From Synergistaceae bacterium (GTDB lineage: Bacteria; Synergistota; Synergistia; Synergistales; Synergistaceae): a stretch of DNA of 6,549 nt. Where the stretch lies: the NCBI GenBank assembly GCA_030531285.1, contig JAUNNW010000080.1:1-6549 (forward strand), written 5' to 3'. A program made the translations under genes and the position numbers. The stretch's first letter is position 1; the number at the start of each line of letters is the position of its first letter. Below, piece after piece: positions 1 to 6,266 of the stretch. A model generated the notes under the pieces. That model did no database searches. It was not told the DNA's origin and saw only the letters and a program-made list of their open reading frames with translations.

Positions 1-780
1 AAGCGCAGGAAGCTCAATGCCGATTTCCTTTGCCGCTTCGCGCGCAAGCTTCATATCTTTAATGTAATGTTTGACGAAAAATCCCGGCTCAAAGTCGCCT
101 TTCAGAATTCTGGGCGTGTAGTTTGAGAAACTCCAGCTGCCTGCCGCTCCGCCTGATATTGCTTCAAAGACTGCCGTCTGGTCGAGTCCCTGCGCTTTGG
201 CAAAGGCAAGCCCCTCACACATTCCGGTCATAGTACCGGTGATGAGAATCTGGTTGACAAGCTTCGTGTACTGACCTGCTCCAGCTTTGCCCATGTGTTT
301 GATGTTTTTGCCCATGATTTCAAAGAACGGCAATGCCTTTTCAAAATCTTCCTTATCACCGCCGACAAGAATTGAAAGCGTTGCTTCGCGTGCGCCTCTG
401 TCGCCGCCCGTTACGGGGGCATCAAGAGCTTTGAGTCCTTTTGCTTTTGCAGCTTCGTAAATTTTCTGGGCAAGCTTCGGACTTGAAGTCGTCATTTCGA
501 TGAGCATCGTTCCGGGTTTGGCATTTGCAATTACTCCGTTTTCGCCAAGATATACTTCCTCCACATCCTTCGGATAACCAACGATTGAGAAAATAAAATC
601 AGATTTTTTGGCAACTTCCGCAGGCGAATCTTCCCAAATTGCGCCACGGTCAATAAGCTTTGCCGCTCTTTCTTTGGATCTGTTGTAGATATGCAACTCA
701 TATCCCGCGTCAAGCAGATGTCCTGCCATGCTGCCACCCATAACTCCTGTTCCTATAAAGCCCAATACTGCCTTGCTCAT
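1..780 (-). CDS. Beta-hydroxyacid dehydrogenase (3-hydroxyisobutyrate dehydrogenase / tartronate semialdehyde reductase family), 3' end off the window
   Basis: This is a cytoplasmic NAD(P)-dependent oxidoreductase interconverting a beta-hydroxyacid and its semialdehyde. The frame is open for 260 codons from ATG at 780 to the left edge; full family members have about 290-300 residues, so roughly 30 are missing. A Rossmann dinucleotide loop, GFIGTGVMG, lies at residues 7-15. NRS at 33-35 after the second strand is typical of members preferring NADP. The substrate loop DAPVTGG is at 120-126, and the catalytic Lys is K173 within TKLVNQ, with N176 nearby. KDMKLA at 241-246 matches the C-terminal helical domain. 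The start is set by GGGAGGA at 787-793, six bases upstream and inside the last codons of the preceding acetyltransferase homologue. Family membership is secure. The substrate (3-hydroxyisobutyrate, tartronate semialdehyde, succinic semialdehyde or other) cannot be told from sequence. Confidence 0.93.
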   Translation of the reverse strand, partial: MSKAVLGFIGTGVMGGSMAGHLLDAGYELHIYNRSKERAAKLIDRGAIWEDSPAEVAKKSDFIFSIVGYPKDVEEVYLGENGVIANAKPGTMLIEMTTSSPKLAQKIYEAAKAKGLKALDAPVTGGDRGAREATLSILVGGDKEDFEKALPFFEIMGKNIKHMGKAGAGQYTKLVNQILITGTMTGMCEGLAFAKAQGLDQTAVFEAISGGAAGSWSFSNYTPRILKGDFEPGFFVKHYIKDMKLAREAAKEIGIELPAL

Positions 781-782
781 TG

Positions 783-1607
783 CTATTCCTCCCTGTTTTC
801 AGTTTCTTGGTACACGTACCTTATTTCACCGAAATTTATATGAAAAACCGTGTCAAGCAGTTTGTTCATCTGGTATCTGTCCTCTATGCACAGCTGTTTT
901 GTTACCCTGCCTTTCCTTTTGTATTTCAGCGTATCACCGTAAATAAAGGCAAAGCTGTTGTGCGTGTGTATGGATATCTTGTTTCCCTTGTTGTAAGGCG
1001 ACGAGTCCGCCTCAACACAAAATTTCAAAGCCTCTTCAAACAGTTCTTCCGCAAAAGGCTCCGGTTTAAAAACGTACAAAGGAGACCGGAAAAATTTTTC
1101 TTTTTTTTCAAGCAAAACGCTTCCGTCATCGTTTTTTGCAAAACGGTAGAAATTTTCCCCATCGTCCTGCTCAGCATCACATTCAAGCAGCAGAGGAACA
1201 CGCGCCGTCTCAACAAAAAGACCTGCATCGCAGACATACCGCCTGTCCTCAAGCTCAACGCAGTTTATCCTGTGCAGTTCGGGTTTCAAACTTCCGTCAG
1301 CCTCAAAAAGCCTTGCGCCGAAGCTTTCTGTTTTGAAACCGAGGGCGGCAAGCAACATGTAAAACGCGCTATTAAGCTCAAGTCCCAATCCCCCGCGGCT
1401 GCCGGCAACAATTTTATCGTAAAGAGCTGCAGGCGTGAGGGAAAGTTTCTTCATAGCCATACAGTCAAGATTTTCAAACGGAAGGAGCTGCTGGTGGCGG
1501 CTTAAAAGCAAAGAGAGACTGTCAAGAGAATTTTCCGGCTTTTTTTCAAAGCCGAGCTTCTTCAGATACTGCATCGTCTGCTCTTCCGTAAAGACGCCGT
1601 ACTGCAT
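783..1607 (-). CDS. Arylamine N-acetyltransferase (NAT) family protein lacking the catalytic cysteine
   Basis: NAT enzymes are cytoplasmic and transfer an acyl group from acyl-CoA to arylamines or hydrazines through a Cys-His-Asp triad. This 274-residue protein has normal family length. The N-terminal hallmark is present as H38 followed by PFENLD at 43-48. The active-site segment is RGGLGLELN at 71-79, where the family has RGG-x-C-x-E-x-N, so position 75 is Gly (codon GGA, bases 1385-1383) instead of the nucleophilic Cys. The other triad residues align: H112 in HRINCVEL and D127 in CDAGLF, 15 apart as in Salmonella NAT (H107, D122). C49, C116 and C126 exist but are not at the nucleophile position. 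The start is ATG at 1607 with GGAGGG five bases upstream. The stop lies 2 bases before the dehydrogenase start, so the two are very likely translated together. Ordinary NAT acetylation is not expected; a ligand-binding or altered catalytic role is inference. Confidence 0.88.
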   Translation of the reverse strand: MQYGVFTEEQTMQYLKKLGFEKKPENSLDSLSLLLSRHQQLLPFENLDCMAMKKLSLTPAALYDKIVAGSRGGLGLELNSAFYMLLAALGFKTESFGARLFEADGSLKPELHRINCVELEDRRYVCDAGLFVETARVPLLLECDAEQDDGENFYRFAKNDDGSVLLEKKEKFFRSPLYVFKPEPFAEELFEEALKFCVEADSSPYNKGNKISIHTHNSFAFIYGDTLKYKRKGRVTKQLCIEDRYQMNKLLDTVFHINFGEIRYVYQETENREE

Positions 1608-1624
1608 AAAATCCCTCCGTATAA

Positions 1625-1630
1625 ATTATA
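1625..1630 (-). promoter_or_regulatory. Possible -10 element for the NAT-like/dehydrogenase operon
   Basis: An exact TATAAT reads on the minus strand just upstream of the NAT-like gene, but no good -35 is found at 16-19 bases; candidates such as TTGTGT fall inside the terminator of the upstream gene. Initiation here would give a leader of only about ten bases, with GGAGGG at its very 5' end. The hexamer may therefore be fortuitous, and readthrough past the terminator is the alternative. Confidence 0.3.
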
Positions 1631-1653
1631 CAGCAAAATCGTCTGTAAAACAC

Positions 1654-1686
1654 AAAAAAAGGAACTCCAAAAGGAGCTCCTTTTTT
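1654..1686 (-). terminator. Rho-independent terminator of the HAD phosphatase gene
   Basis: The GC core pairs 1661-1668 with 1673-1680 around an AAAA/TTTT loop and is extended by A/T pairing on both sides. It begins about 20 bases after the phosphatase stop codon. Read on the minus strand, the single imperfect position is a G-U wobble and the arm ends in a run of seven T. On the plus strand the same position is an A-C mismatch. This favours function in the minus direction. Confidence 0.85.
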
Positions 1687-1704
1687 AAAGACCGTTAAAT
1701 TCTA

Positions 1705-3132
1705 TTAACGTGTTTTGTAGCCTGCAAATGCCGGCGTGCCGTCGTAGAATTTTTTGCCTTTGAGTTTCGTTTCGCTGTTGATGAGGTCTTTCGGGCTCAT
1801 ACCGCCTTCGAGCATTTCAAGCCATTTTTCGCCTTTTGCTGAAAGAAGGACAGGGCTGTCTTCTTTCTTGAGAAGGAGCGAGTATGATGTCGGCATGCAG
1901 ACTGCTCCGGCTTCTCTGCGACCCTGGAGGCAGTAACGCGTGTCGCCCATTGCCCATGCTTTTTTGGCATCGATGCCTTTTTTGTTCTGCCAGACAGCGA
2001 TTGCTGAAAGGATACCTGCATCGTCTTTACGTCCGCGGTTCATGATAAGGACAACTTTGGTGTCTTTGTATTCTGTGCAGAAGTTGAAGTCGCCCTGTGA
2101 GTCCATGGCGCCAAAGATAGGTCCGCGGCCTTTGTATTTCGGGCGGATGCATTTGTCGATTGTGAGTGATTTGCCTATGCCCTGTGTCTGTGCATGGAGG
2201 TCATAGTCATATTCCCACGTGATTTTGCCGTTTTTGATTTTGTTGGTCATAGCGACGATGCCGTCTACGCCTTTAAGACCGAAAACGCCGGGGACTGCTT
2301 TGATAGGATCAAGGTGTGACGCTGAGTTGATCCACATATCAATTCCGTTTGCGTCGAGAGCTGCGATGAGTTCTTTGAGTTCAGCCGTTACGCCGACGCC
2401 TTTGTTGAACTTGATTTTGAGCTGTCCACATTCTGACGGATAGCCTGCCGGTGACGTCCAGGTGATTTTGTCCCAGAATTCTGCCGGTTTGTTGCCGTAG
2501 AATTTGTGTGATTCGGCTGCGAGTTCCTGCGTCTGTTTCGGCGTCATGCCTGCAAACCAGTAGGTGATCCAGGGATAACCGACTGCTGCATCGAAGTAGT
2601 CGCATATTGCGTCATACATCCAGCGTGCTTTTGCTGCGAATTCTTTCCAGTCGTCTGTCGCCATCCATTTTGCCATGTTCTTTTCCTGTGAACGGTCTGC
2701 TTTTACCCAGCCTTTTGCGTAAAGTTTTGCGTAGGCTTTGCAAACGTCGTTGGCAGCTTTGCGGACTGTGAGGTTGCCCCAGTCTTCGCCCATGGGTTCA
2801 TCGATATTGGGGATACCGGCTGTGAGAACTTTGAACATCTGTTCCGGTTTGATTGCAAAGCGGAGGTGTTCAAGCTGGTAGATTGCGAGCTGTTCTTCAA
2901 CGTCGAGAACTGTGATTGAGTTGTCACAGTCAAATACTGCGTACGGCTTGCAGTTCGGGTTGTAACCCTTTGACGTTTTGCCGTAGGCTTCGAACATCTG
3001 GTTGATTGCCTTCTTGGTGTTCGGTTCCCAATACGGGCTCTTGAGGTAGGTGACCTGAGCTGCCATTGCCACGCATGAGAAAATCATGACGAAAGCCATT
3101 GCAGCGACTGCGATTTTGGTGAATTTCTTCAC
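1705..3132 (-). CDS. Exported HAD-superfamily phosphatase, phosphorylcholine-phosphatase-like
   Basis: The protein has 475 residues and starts at GTG 3132, with AGGGGG (3141-3146) eight bases upstream. An N-terminal Sec signal peptide (K2, K3, hydrophobic 8-20) is followed by an AMA|A-type cleavage site near residue 24. C20 sits in only a poor lipobox (IFSC), so a soluble exported protein is preferred over a lipoprotein. HAD motifs in order: motif I DCDNS at 68-72 (D68 nucleophile, D70 acid/base); motif II S270 in INSASHLDP; a motif III Lys, probably K332 or K334; and motif IV GAMDSQGD at 341-348 with D344 and D348. The SAS-type motif II, the large alpha-helical cap between motifs I and II and the export signal resemble Pseudomonas PchP. 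Mg-dependent phosphomonoester hydrolysis outside the cytoplasm, perhaps to scavenge phosphate or choline, is inferred. The substrate is unproven. It stands alone between its own promoter and terminator. Confidence 0.83.
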   Translation of the reverse strand: MKKFTKIAVAAMAFVMIFSCVAMAAQVTYLKSPYWEPNTKKAINQMFEAYGKTSKGYNPNCKPYAVFDCDNSITVLDVEEQLAIYQLEHLRFAIKPEQMFKVLTAGIPNIDEPMGEDWGNLTVRKAANDVCKAYAKLYAKGWVKADRSQEKNMAKWMATDDWKEFAAKARWMYDAICDYFDAAVGYPWITYWFAGMTPKQTQELAAESHKFYGNKPAEFWDKITWTSPAGYPSECGQLKIKFNKGVGVTAELKELIAALDANGIDMWINSASHLDPIKAVPGVFGLKGVDGIVAMTNKIKNGKITWEYDYDLHAQTQGIGKSLTIDKCIRPKYKGRGPIFGAMDSQGDFNFCTEYKDTKVVLIMNRGRKDDAGILSAIAVWQNKKGIDAKKAWAMGDTRYCLQGRREAGAVCMPTSYSLLLKKEDSPVLLSAKGEKWLEMLEGGMSPKDLINSETKLKGKKFYDGTPAFAGYKTR

Positions 3133-3177
3133 GTGTAAAACCCCCTATGGTTTTTTTTGGTGTTACCTGTACACATA

Positions 3178-3205
3178 ATTATCCTATAAATTTATTTTTT
3201 TGCAA
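3178..3205 (-). promoter_or_regulatory. Sigma-70-type promoter of the HAD phosphatase gene
   Basis: On the minus strand, TTGCAA (3205-3200) and GATAAT (3183-3178) are separated by 16 bases. The predicted transcript start near 3171 gives a leader of about 39 bases carrying the AGGGGG ribosome-binding site. Upstream, A-tracts recur every 8-9 bases between about 3212 and 3242, resembling an UP element or bent DNA. Good element quality suggests strong constitutive expression. Confidence 0.65.
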
Positions 3206-3299
3206 GCACTATTTTTGTATTTTTGCATTTTTTTGCTTTTTTCGCTGAGTGCGGGCAGAAACTACATTACAGCCGCCGTCTGCCGGACAGCGCACACAA

Positions 3300-3325
3300 A
3301 AAGCCGGAGAAAAATCTCCGGCTTT
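3300..3325 (-). terminator. Rho-independent terminator of tRNA-Asn
   Basis: A perfect 11-bp hairpin pairs 3300-3310 with 3315-3325 around a 4-base loop. It starts about ten bases downstream of the encoded CCA. On the minus strand the stem runs into CTTTTTGTG. The GC-rich core AGCCGGAGA makes it the strongest hairpin in the window. Confidence 0.88.
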
Positions 3326-3334
3326 CAAATTTTC

Positions 3335-3410
3335 TGGCTCCCCAGACTGGACTCGAACCAGTAACACCCTGATTAACAGTCAGGTACTCTGCCGATTGAG
3401 CTACTGAGGA
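3335..3410 (-). tRNA. tRNA-Asn, anticodon GTT, CCA encoded
   Basis: A complete cloverleaf of 76 bases including CCA. The acceptor stem TCCTCAG (3410-3404) pairs with CTGGGGA (3345-3339) with one T-G wobble, followed by discriminator G and genomic CCA at 3337-3335. The D arm contains AGCTCAATCGGCAGAGT. The anticodon stem CCTGA/TCAGG encloses the loop CTGTTAA, placing anticodon GTT at 3377-3375 (codons AAC and AAU). The T arm has CTGGTTCGAGTCCAG. No base is out of place. The gene stands alone between its own promoter and terminator rather than in a tRNA cluster. No integrase or attachment-site duplication is visible next to its 3' end. Confidence 0.97.
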
Positions 3411-3438
3411 ATGGCAGGTTGCCTAAACAACGAAGAGA

Positions 3439-3466
3439 ATTATAGCACTATATCTCTTTTTGGCAA
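3439..3466 (-). promoter_or_regulatory. Promoter of tRNA-Asn
   Basis: On the minus strand, TTGCCA (3466-3461) and an exact TATAAT (3444-3439) are spaced by 16 bases. The transcript would start near 3432, giving a 5' leader of about 20 bases to be trimmed by RNase P. Long A-tracts on the minus strand at 3471-3507 lie just upstream of the -35 and look like an UP element, as expected for a stable-RNA gene. Confidence 0.75.
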
Positions 3467-3509
3467 TACCTTTTTTTATTTTTCTTGATTTTTTTTGCGA
3501 TTTTTTTCT

Positions 3510-3533
3510 GCGCTGTCACCGCCAAAACAGCGC
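3510..3533 (-). other. Stem-loop after ridA, not a canonical terminator
   Basis: GCGCTGT (3510-3516) and ACAGCGC (3527-3533) form a 7-bp stem with a 10-base loop, 18 bases after the ridA stop. On the minus strand it is followed by an A-rich stretch and not by T residues. It may end transcription by another route or protect the mRNA 3' end. No better ridA terminator is visible before the tRNA gene. Confidence 0.4.
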
Positions 3534-3551
3534 TTAGGCTTAACGTTCAGT

Positions 3552-3929
3552 TCAGCAGGCTGCGACTACCTCAATTTCCACCAAAGCGTCCTTGGCAAGC
3601 CTTGAAATTTCAATGCATGCCCTTGCGGGGTAATTGCCGCTGAAATATTCGCCGTAAATCTTGTTGACCGTGCCGAACTGATCCATGTCGGTGATATAGA
3701 CCGTCGCCTTGACAACATTGTCAAGCGACGTGCCTGCCTGTTCGAGCACCGCTTTGATATTCTGCATTACGCGGTGTGTCTGCCCGACAAAACCTCCCTC
3801 GACAACTTCGCCTGTTTGAGGATCAAGCGGCAGCTGCGCGGAAGTAAAGACAAAGCCGTTTGCCTTGACTCCCTGCGAATAAGGTCCTATTGCTTTCGGT
3901 GATTTTTCAGTATAGATAATCTCTTTCAT
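3552..3929 (-). CDS. ridA: RidA family reactive enamine/imine deaminase
   Basis: A small cytoplasmic protein of 125 residues, the usual family length, acting as a homotrimer that hydrolyses reactive 2-aminoacrylate-type enamines and imines produced by PLP enzymes. Visible hallmarks: AIGPYSQG at 13-20 with Y17; TSAQLPLDP at 29-37; the central NVVKATVYITDM at 71-82; and the signature PARACIEISRLAKDALVEIE at 101-120. That signature contains R103, equivalent to the catalytic R105 of E. coli RidA, and E120. A31 stands where many members have Gly (S-G-Q), a mild variation. An in-frame ATG at 3974 would add 15 residues, but AAGGAG at 3939-3944, nine bases before 3929, and homology from MKEIIYTEKSPKAIGPYS onwards fix the shorter start. 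It lies 48 bases downstream of the MscS-type gene with no terminator between, so co-transcription is likely. Confidence 0.95.
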   Translation of the reverse strand: MKEIIYTEKSPKAIGPYSQGVKANGFVFTSAQLPLDPQTGEVVEGGFVGQTHRVMQNIKAVLEQAGTSLDNVVKATVYITDMDQFGTVNKIYGEYFSGNYPARACIEISRLAKDALVEIEVVAAC

Positions 3930-3938
3930 GATTTTACA

Positions 3939-3944
3939 CTCCTT
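3939..3944 (-). promoter_or_regulatory. Ribosome-binding site deciding the ridA start
   Basis: AAGGAG lies nine bases upstream of ATG 3929. It falls inside the longer in-frame reading from ATG 3974, which itself begins a few bases past the upstream stop codon and has no comparable site. Confidence 0.8.
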
Positions 3945-3977
3945 CTGAATAATTTTGCTGCTATATACCTGCATATA

Positions 3978-6149
3978 CTATTTAATGTGTACGTCACGCT
4001 GCGGGAAGGCAATTTCAATGCCGTTCTGCCTGAACGCTTCGTCAATCCCGCTTATGACTGCGTTGCGTATTTCCATTTGGCTGTGCGCCACAATATCGGC
4101 AAAGAACTGTACTTTAACGTTAACCGAGCTATCGTCAAACGCATCGCAAACGGCGCGGTAGTATGGCTTCTTCTGCACAAGAGGCTCATTTTTCAGCACT
4201 TCATTGGCAACGCTGCGCACTTTCTCCAAATCGCTGCCGTAAGCCACGCCGATGTCAATTGTGAGGCGCGTGCTCGGATTGTCAAGCGTCAGGTTGATAA
4301 ATTCCTGATCAAAGAACTTGCTGTTCGGCACTATTAAATCCTTGCTGTCCTCGTTCAGCAGCACCGTATCATAAAGCGTCAGTTCCTTGACTACCCCGTA
4401 CTGTCCGTTAAGCATAATATGATCGCCGACGTGGATACGGTTCTTAAGCAACAGGGCAAAACCGGCGAAAATATCCGTCAGCAGCTTCTGAGCGCCGAAA
4501 CCGAAAGCAACCGCCAAAGCGCCGCCGGCAACCGCCAAAGCCGTGTAGGGAATTCCAAGCTGTGCCATTGCGGTCATAAACGCGAACAGGACAAAAATAT
4601 ACTTAACAAACTTAGGAACGACAAGCGTGGTATGCCCCGACATATTTATGTGGTGCCTGATTGCGCGCCGAACGATAAACGCAACGTAACAGGCCAACAG
4701 ATAACCAATTATAAAGGTAATGACAGCCATAAAAATCTTGCCGAGAGTAACAGGATAATCATCGACATACAAAAGCTCGTAATCGCGAATATTAACGAAA
4801 GCAGCCTTTAACTTCTCCCGCGTGCTTTGTCCCATATCATTGTCCTTAAGTTTCAGGTAATGGGCTGTTTCCGAAACAATGTTATTAAAACTGTCTCTCA
4901 TTTCAGCAAGCCAAAAAATATACAGACCATATCGATTGAGCCTTGACTTCAGATTTGTATCAAACTCCAGCCTGACAGGCACATCGGAATCTGCGGTATC
5001 CAAAGTGCTACTGTCAAAAAACGACCGCGCGGTATCCATAACCGTGCTTATCTTCTTAAGCTCGCTCATGGCGTTTAGATAATCAGTGCCAAGCTTTTCG
5101 GCAATTACCTTCGCATCCTCATGCTGCTTAATCATGCCCTCGCTTGTCAGTTTGTGCTGCATCAGTTCTTTTGTCAGTTGAACGTGCACCCGCCACTCTG
5201 TCATGTGACTTGAAAGATTTACAAGAGTGGTGATCTCGTTTTCAATCAAATTTTGCTCCGTTGAATAACAATATTTTGCAAAAGGCGTAAGCGGTTTTTT
5301 CGCAGAAATCAGTTTTTCCGTAAGCAGATCATACTTCCTGTTAAGCGTCTGAATAATATCCTCCTGTTTTGCAACCTGACTCTGAATGTTCCGCATATAT
5401 ACATCGAAATCCGCTGCCTGAGACGCAACATCAACATTCGATCTCACGGTATCCAAAAGCTCTGAAAGCGCCGCAACCCTTCGCTCCAAAGCATTGATAG
5501 AATTTTTCTTTGAATCGATTGAAACCTCCAAAAGATTCATACGCGTAAAATAATACTCGTAAACCGCCTTCAGAAGCATCATATTCCACGTGTCTTCCGT
5601 GATATTGTCCGAATTTTCCAACCTGTCAAGATACAGGCGATACTTCTTCTCAAGGTCAAACTTCTGTTTTGTAAGCTTCGCGAGTTCCTTCTTCTCCTCC
5701 TCCATAAATTTACTGCGCGTCTCAAGCGTTGTTTTGCAACGCGCGGCAACACTTACCAACTGAAAATAAAACGTCGCGTCAAAAGGCGGTTTCTTTGAAA
5801 GAAACTGTCTGAGCGTATCATCGTCTATAATTGTAGTGTCATCGGCGCCGACAGCCTTTTGGCTGTAATAAGTATTCAAATACGAACTCGCGGCTCTCTC
5901 CAGCGCCAGTTCATACCTGACAATATCGGTGCGGGGAGCATTGTGCTGCCGCATAAGCGCGTCCTCAAAAGGAAACGTCTTTGCCAACTGATCTTTAAGT
6001 TCCCTTGCCCGCTCAAGAGGATGCTCCTGATAAGCCGTAAGTTTTTTCTCGTAATCCGCAAGCGACTCCGCGCGTGCAGAGCCGCAAAACAAAACGGCGG
6101 CAAAAAACATAAACGCAAACAATACAAGGCAGTTCCAAAATCTCTTCAA
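3978..6149 (-). CDS. Large MscS-family mechanosensitive channel with coiled-coil extracytoplasmic domain
   Basis: An inner-membrane, tension-gated channel that releases solutes on hypo-osmotic shock. From TTG 6149 it has 723 residues. A Sec signal peptide at 1-27 ends in ARA|E. Residues 28-469 form a long, charged, helical region with strong coiled-coil character (about 148-180, 203-280, 340-375) and no membrane segment. TM1 is about 470-494, TM2 about 513-533 and the pore helix TM3 about 536-570, rich in Gly and Ala (AVAGGALAVAFGFGAQ) and followed by LLLKNRIHVGDHI, the MscS beta-domain entry. PNSKFF at 641-646 and the alpha/beta vestibule up to 723 complete the MscS core. The architecture recalls MscK/MscM-type large channels but has only three predicted membrane helices. 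The frame stays open upstream to a GTG at 6380, but that part lacks a ribosome-binding site and reads through the promoter and repeats. ridA follows by 48 bases. Confidence 0.9.
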   Translation of the reverse strand: MKRFWNCLVLFAFMFFAAVLFCGSARAESLADYEKKLTAYQEHPLERARELKDQLAKTFPFEDALMRQHNAPRTDIVRYELALERAASSYLNTYYSQKAVGADDTTIIDDDTLRQFLSKKPPFDATFYFQLVSVAARCKTTLETRSKFMEEEKKELAKLTKQKFDLEKKYRLYLDRLENSDNITEDTWNMMLLKAVYEYYFTRMNLLEVSIDSKKNSINALERRVAALSELLDTVRSNVDVASQAADFDVYMRNIQSQVAKQEDIIQTLNRKYDLLTEKLISAKKPLTPFAKYCYSTEQNLIENEITTLVNLSSHMTEWRVHVQLTKELMQHKLTSEGMIKQHEDAKVIAEKLGTDYLNAMSELKKISTVMDTARSFFDSSTLDTADSDVPVRLEFDTNLKSRLNRYGLYIFWLAEMRDSFNNIVSETAHYLKLKDNDMGQSTREKLKAAFVNIRDYELLYVDDYPVTLGKIFMAVITFIIGYLLACYVAFIVRRAIRHHINMSGHTTLVVPKFVKYIFVLFAFMTAMAQLGIPYTALAVAGGALAVAFGFGAQKLLTDIFAGFALLLKNRIHVGDHIMLNGQYGVVKELTLYDTVLLNEDSKDLIVPNSKFFDQEFINLTLDNPSTRLTIDIGVAYGSDLEKVRSVANEVLKNEPLVQKKPYYRAVCDAFDDSSVNVKVQFFADIVAHSQMEIRNAVISGIDEAFRQNGIEIAFPQRDVHIK

Positions 6150-6157
6150 GGCGGTAA

Positions 6158-6163
6158 CCCTCC
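6158..6163 (-). promoter_or_regulatory. Ribosome-binding site supporting a TTG start for the MscS-type gene
   Basis: GGAGGG lies eight bases upstream of TTG 6149. Initiating there puts MKRFW and a hydrophobic stretch at the N terminus, a proper signal peptide ending in ARA. No ATG or GTG in the neighbourhood gives both a ribosome-binding site and a signal peptide. Confidence 0.8.
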
Positions 6164-6185
6164 GGAAAATTATTTGAACGGTTAT

Positions 6186-6215
6186 ATTATATATGTATAG
6201 AGAAAAAATATGCAA
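6186..6215 (-). promoter_or_regulatory. Promoter of the MscS-type/ridA transcript
   Basis: On the minus strand, TTGCAT (6215-6210) and an exact TATAAT (6191-6186) are separated by 18 bases, slightly longer than ideal. The start near 6179 gives a leader of about 30 bases with the GGAGGG site. Repeated octamers lie immediately upstream of the -35. Confidence 0.6.
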
Positions 6216-6228
6216 CAAAAATTCAGAG

Positions 6229-6266
6229 GCAGCTTGCGCAAAATCTGTACAAGCTGCACAAGCTGC
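6229..6266. repeat. Three CAAGCTGC octamers upstream of the MscS-type promoter
   Basis: CAAGCTGC occurs at 6250-6257 and 6259-6266, a 9-base tandem step, and inverted as GCAGCTTG at 6229-6236. The inverted copy and the first direct copy form an 8-bp dyad with a 13-base spacer. The cluster begins 14 bases upstream of the -35 element, a position typical of activator sites. Confidence 0.6.

Noticed and set aside
780..1505. Long plus-strand open frame (241 codons) over the NAT-like gene
   Set aside because: It is antisense to a gene with clear NAT motifs, and its translation has no recognisable domain, signal or ribosome-binding site.
3335..3410. tRNA-Asn as an integration site for a genomic island
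   Set aside because: No integrase gene and no direct repeat of the tRNA 3' end is visible in the window; both flanks hold ordinary genes.
3930..3974. Longer RidA start at 3974
   Set aside because: The extra 15 residues are absent from the family, and the strong ribosome-binding site at 3939-3944 lies within them.
6229..6266. CRISPR-like or iteron array
   Set aside because: There are only three 8-base units, without uniform spacers and with no cas or replication-initiator gene nearby.
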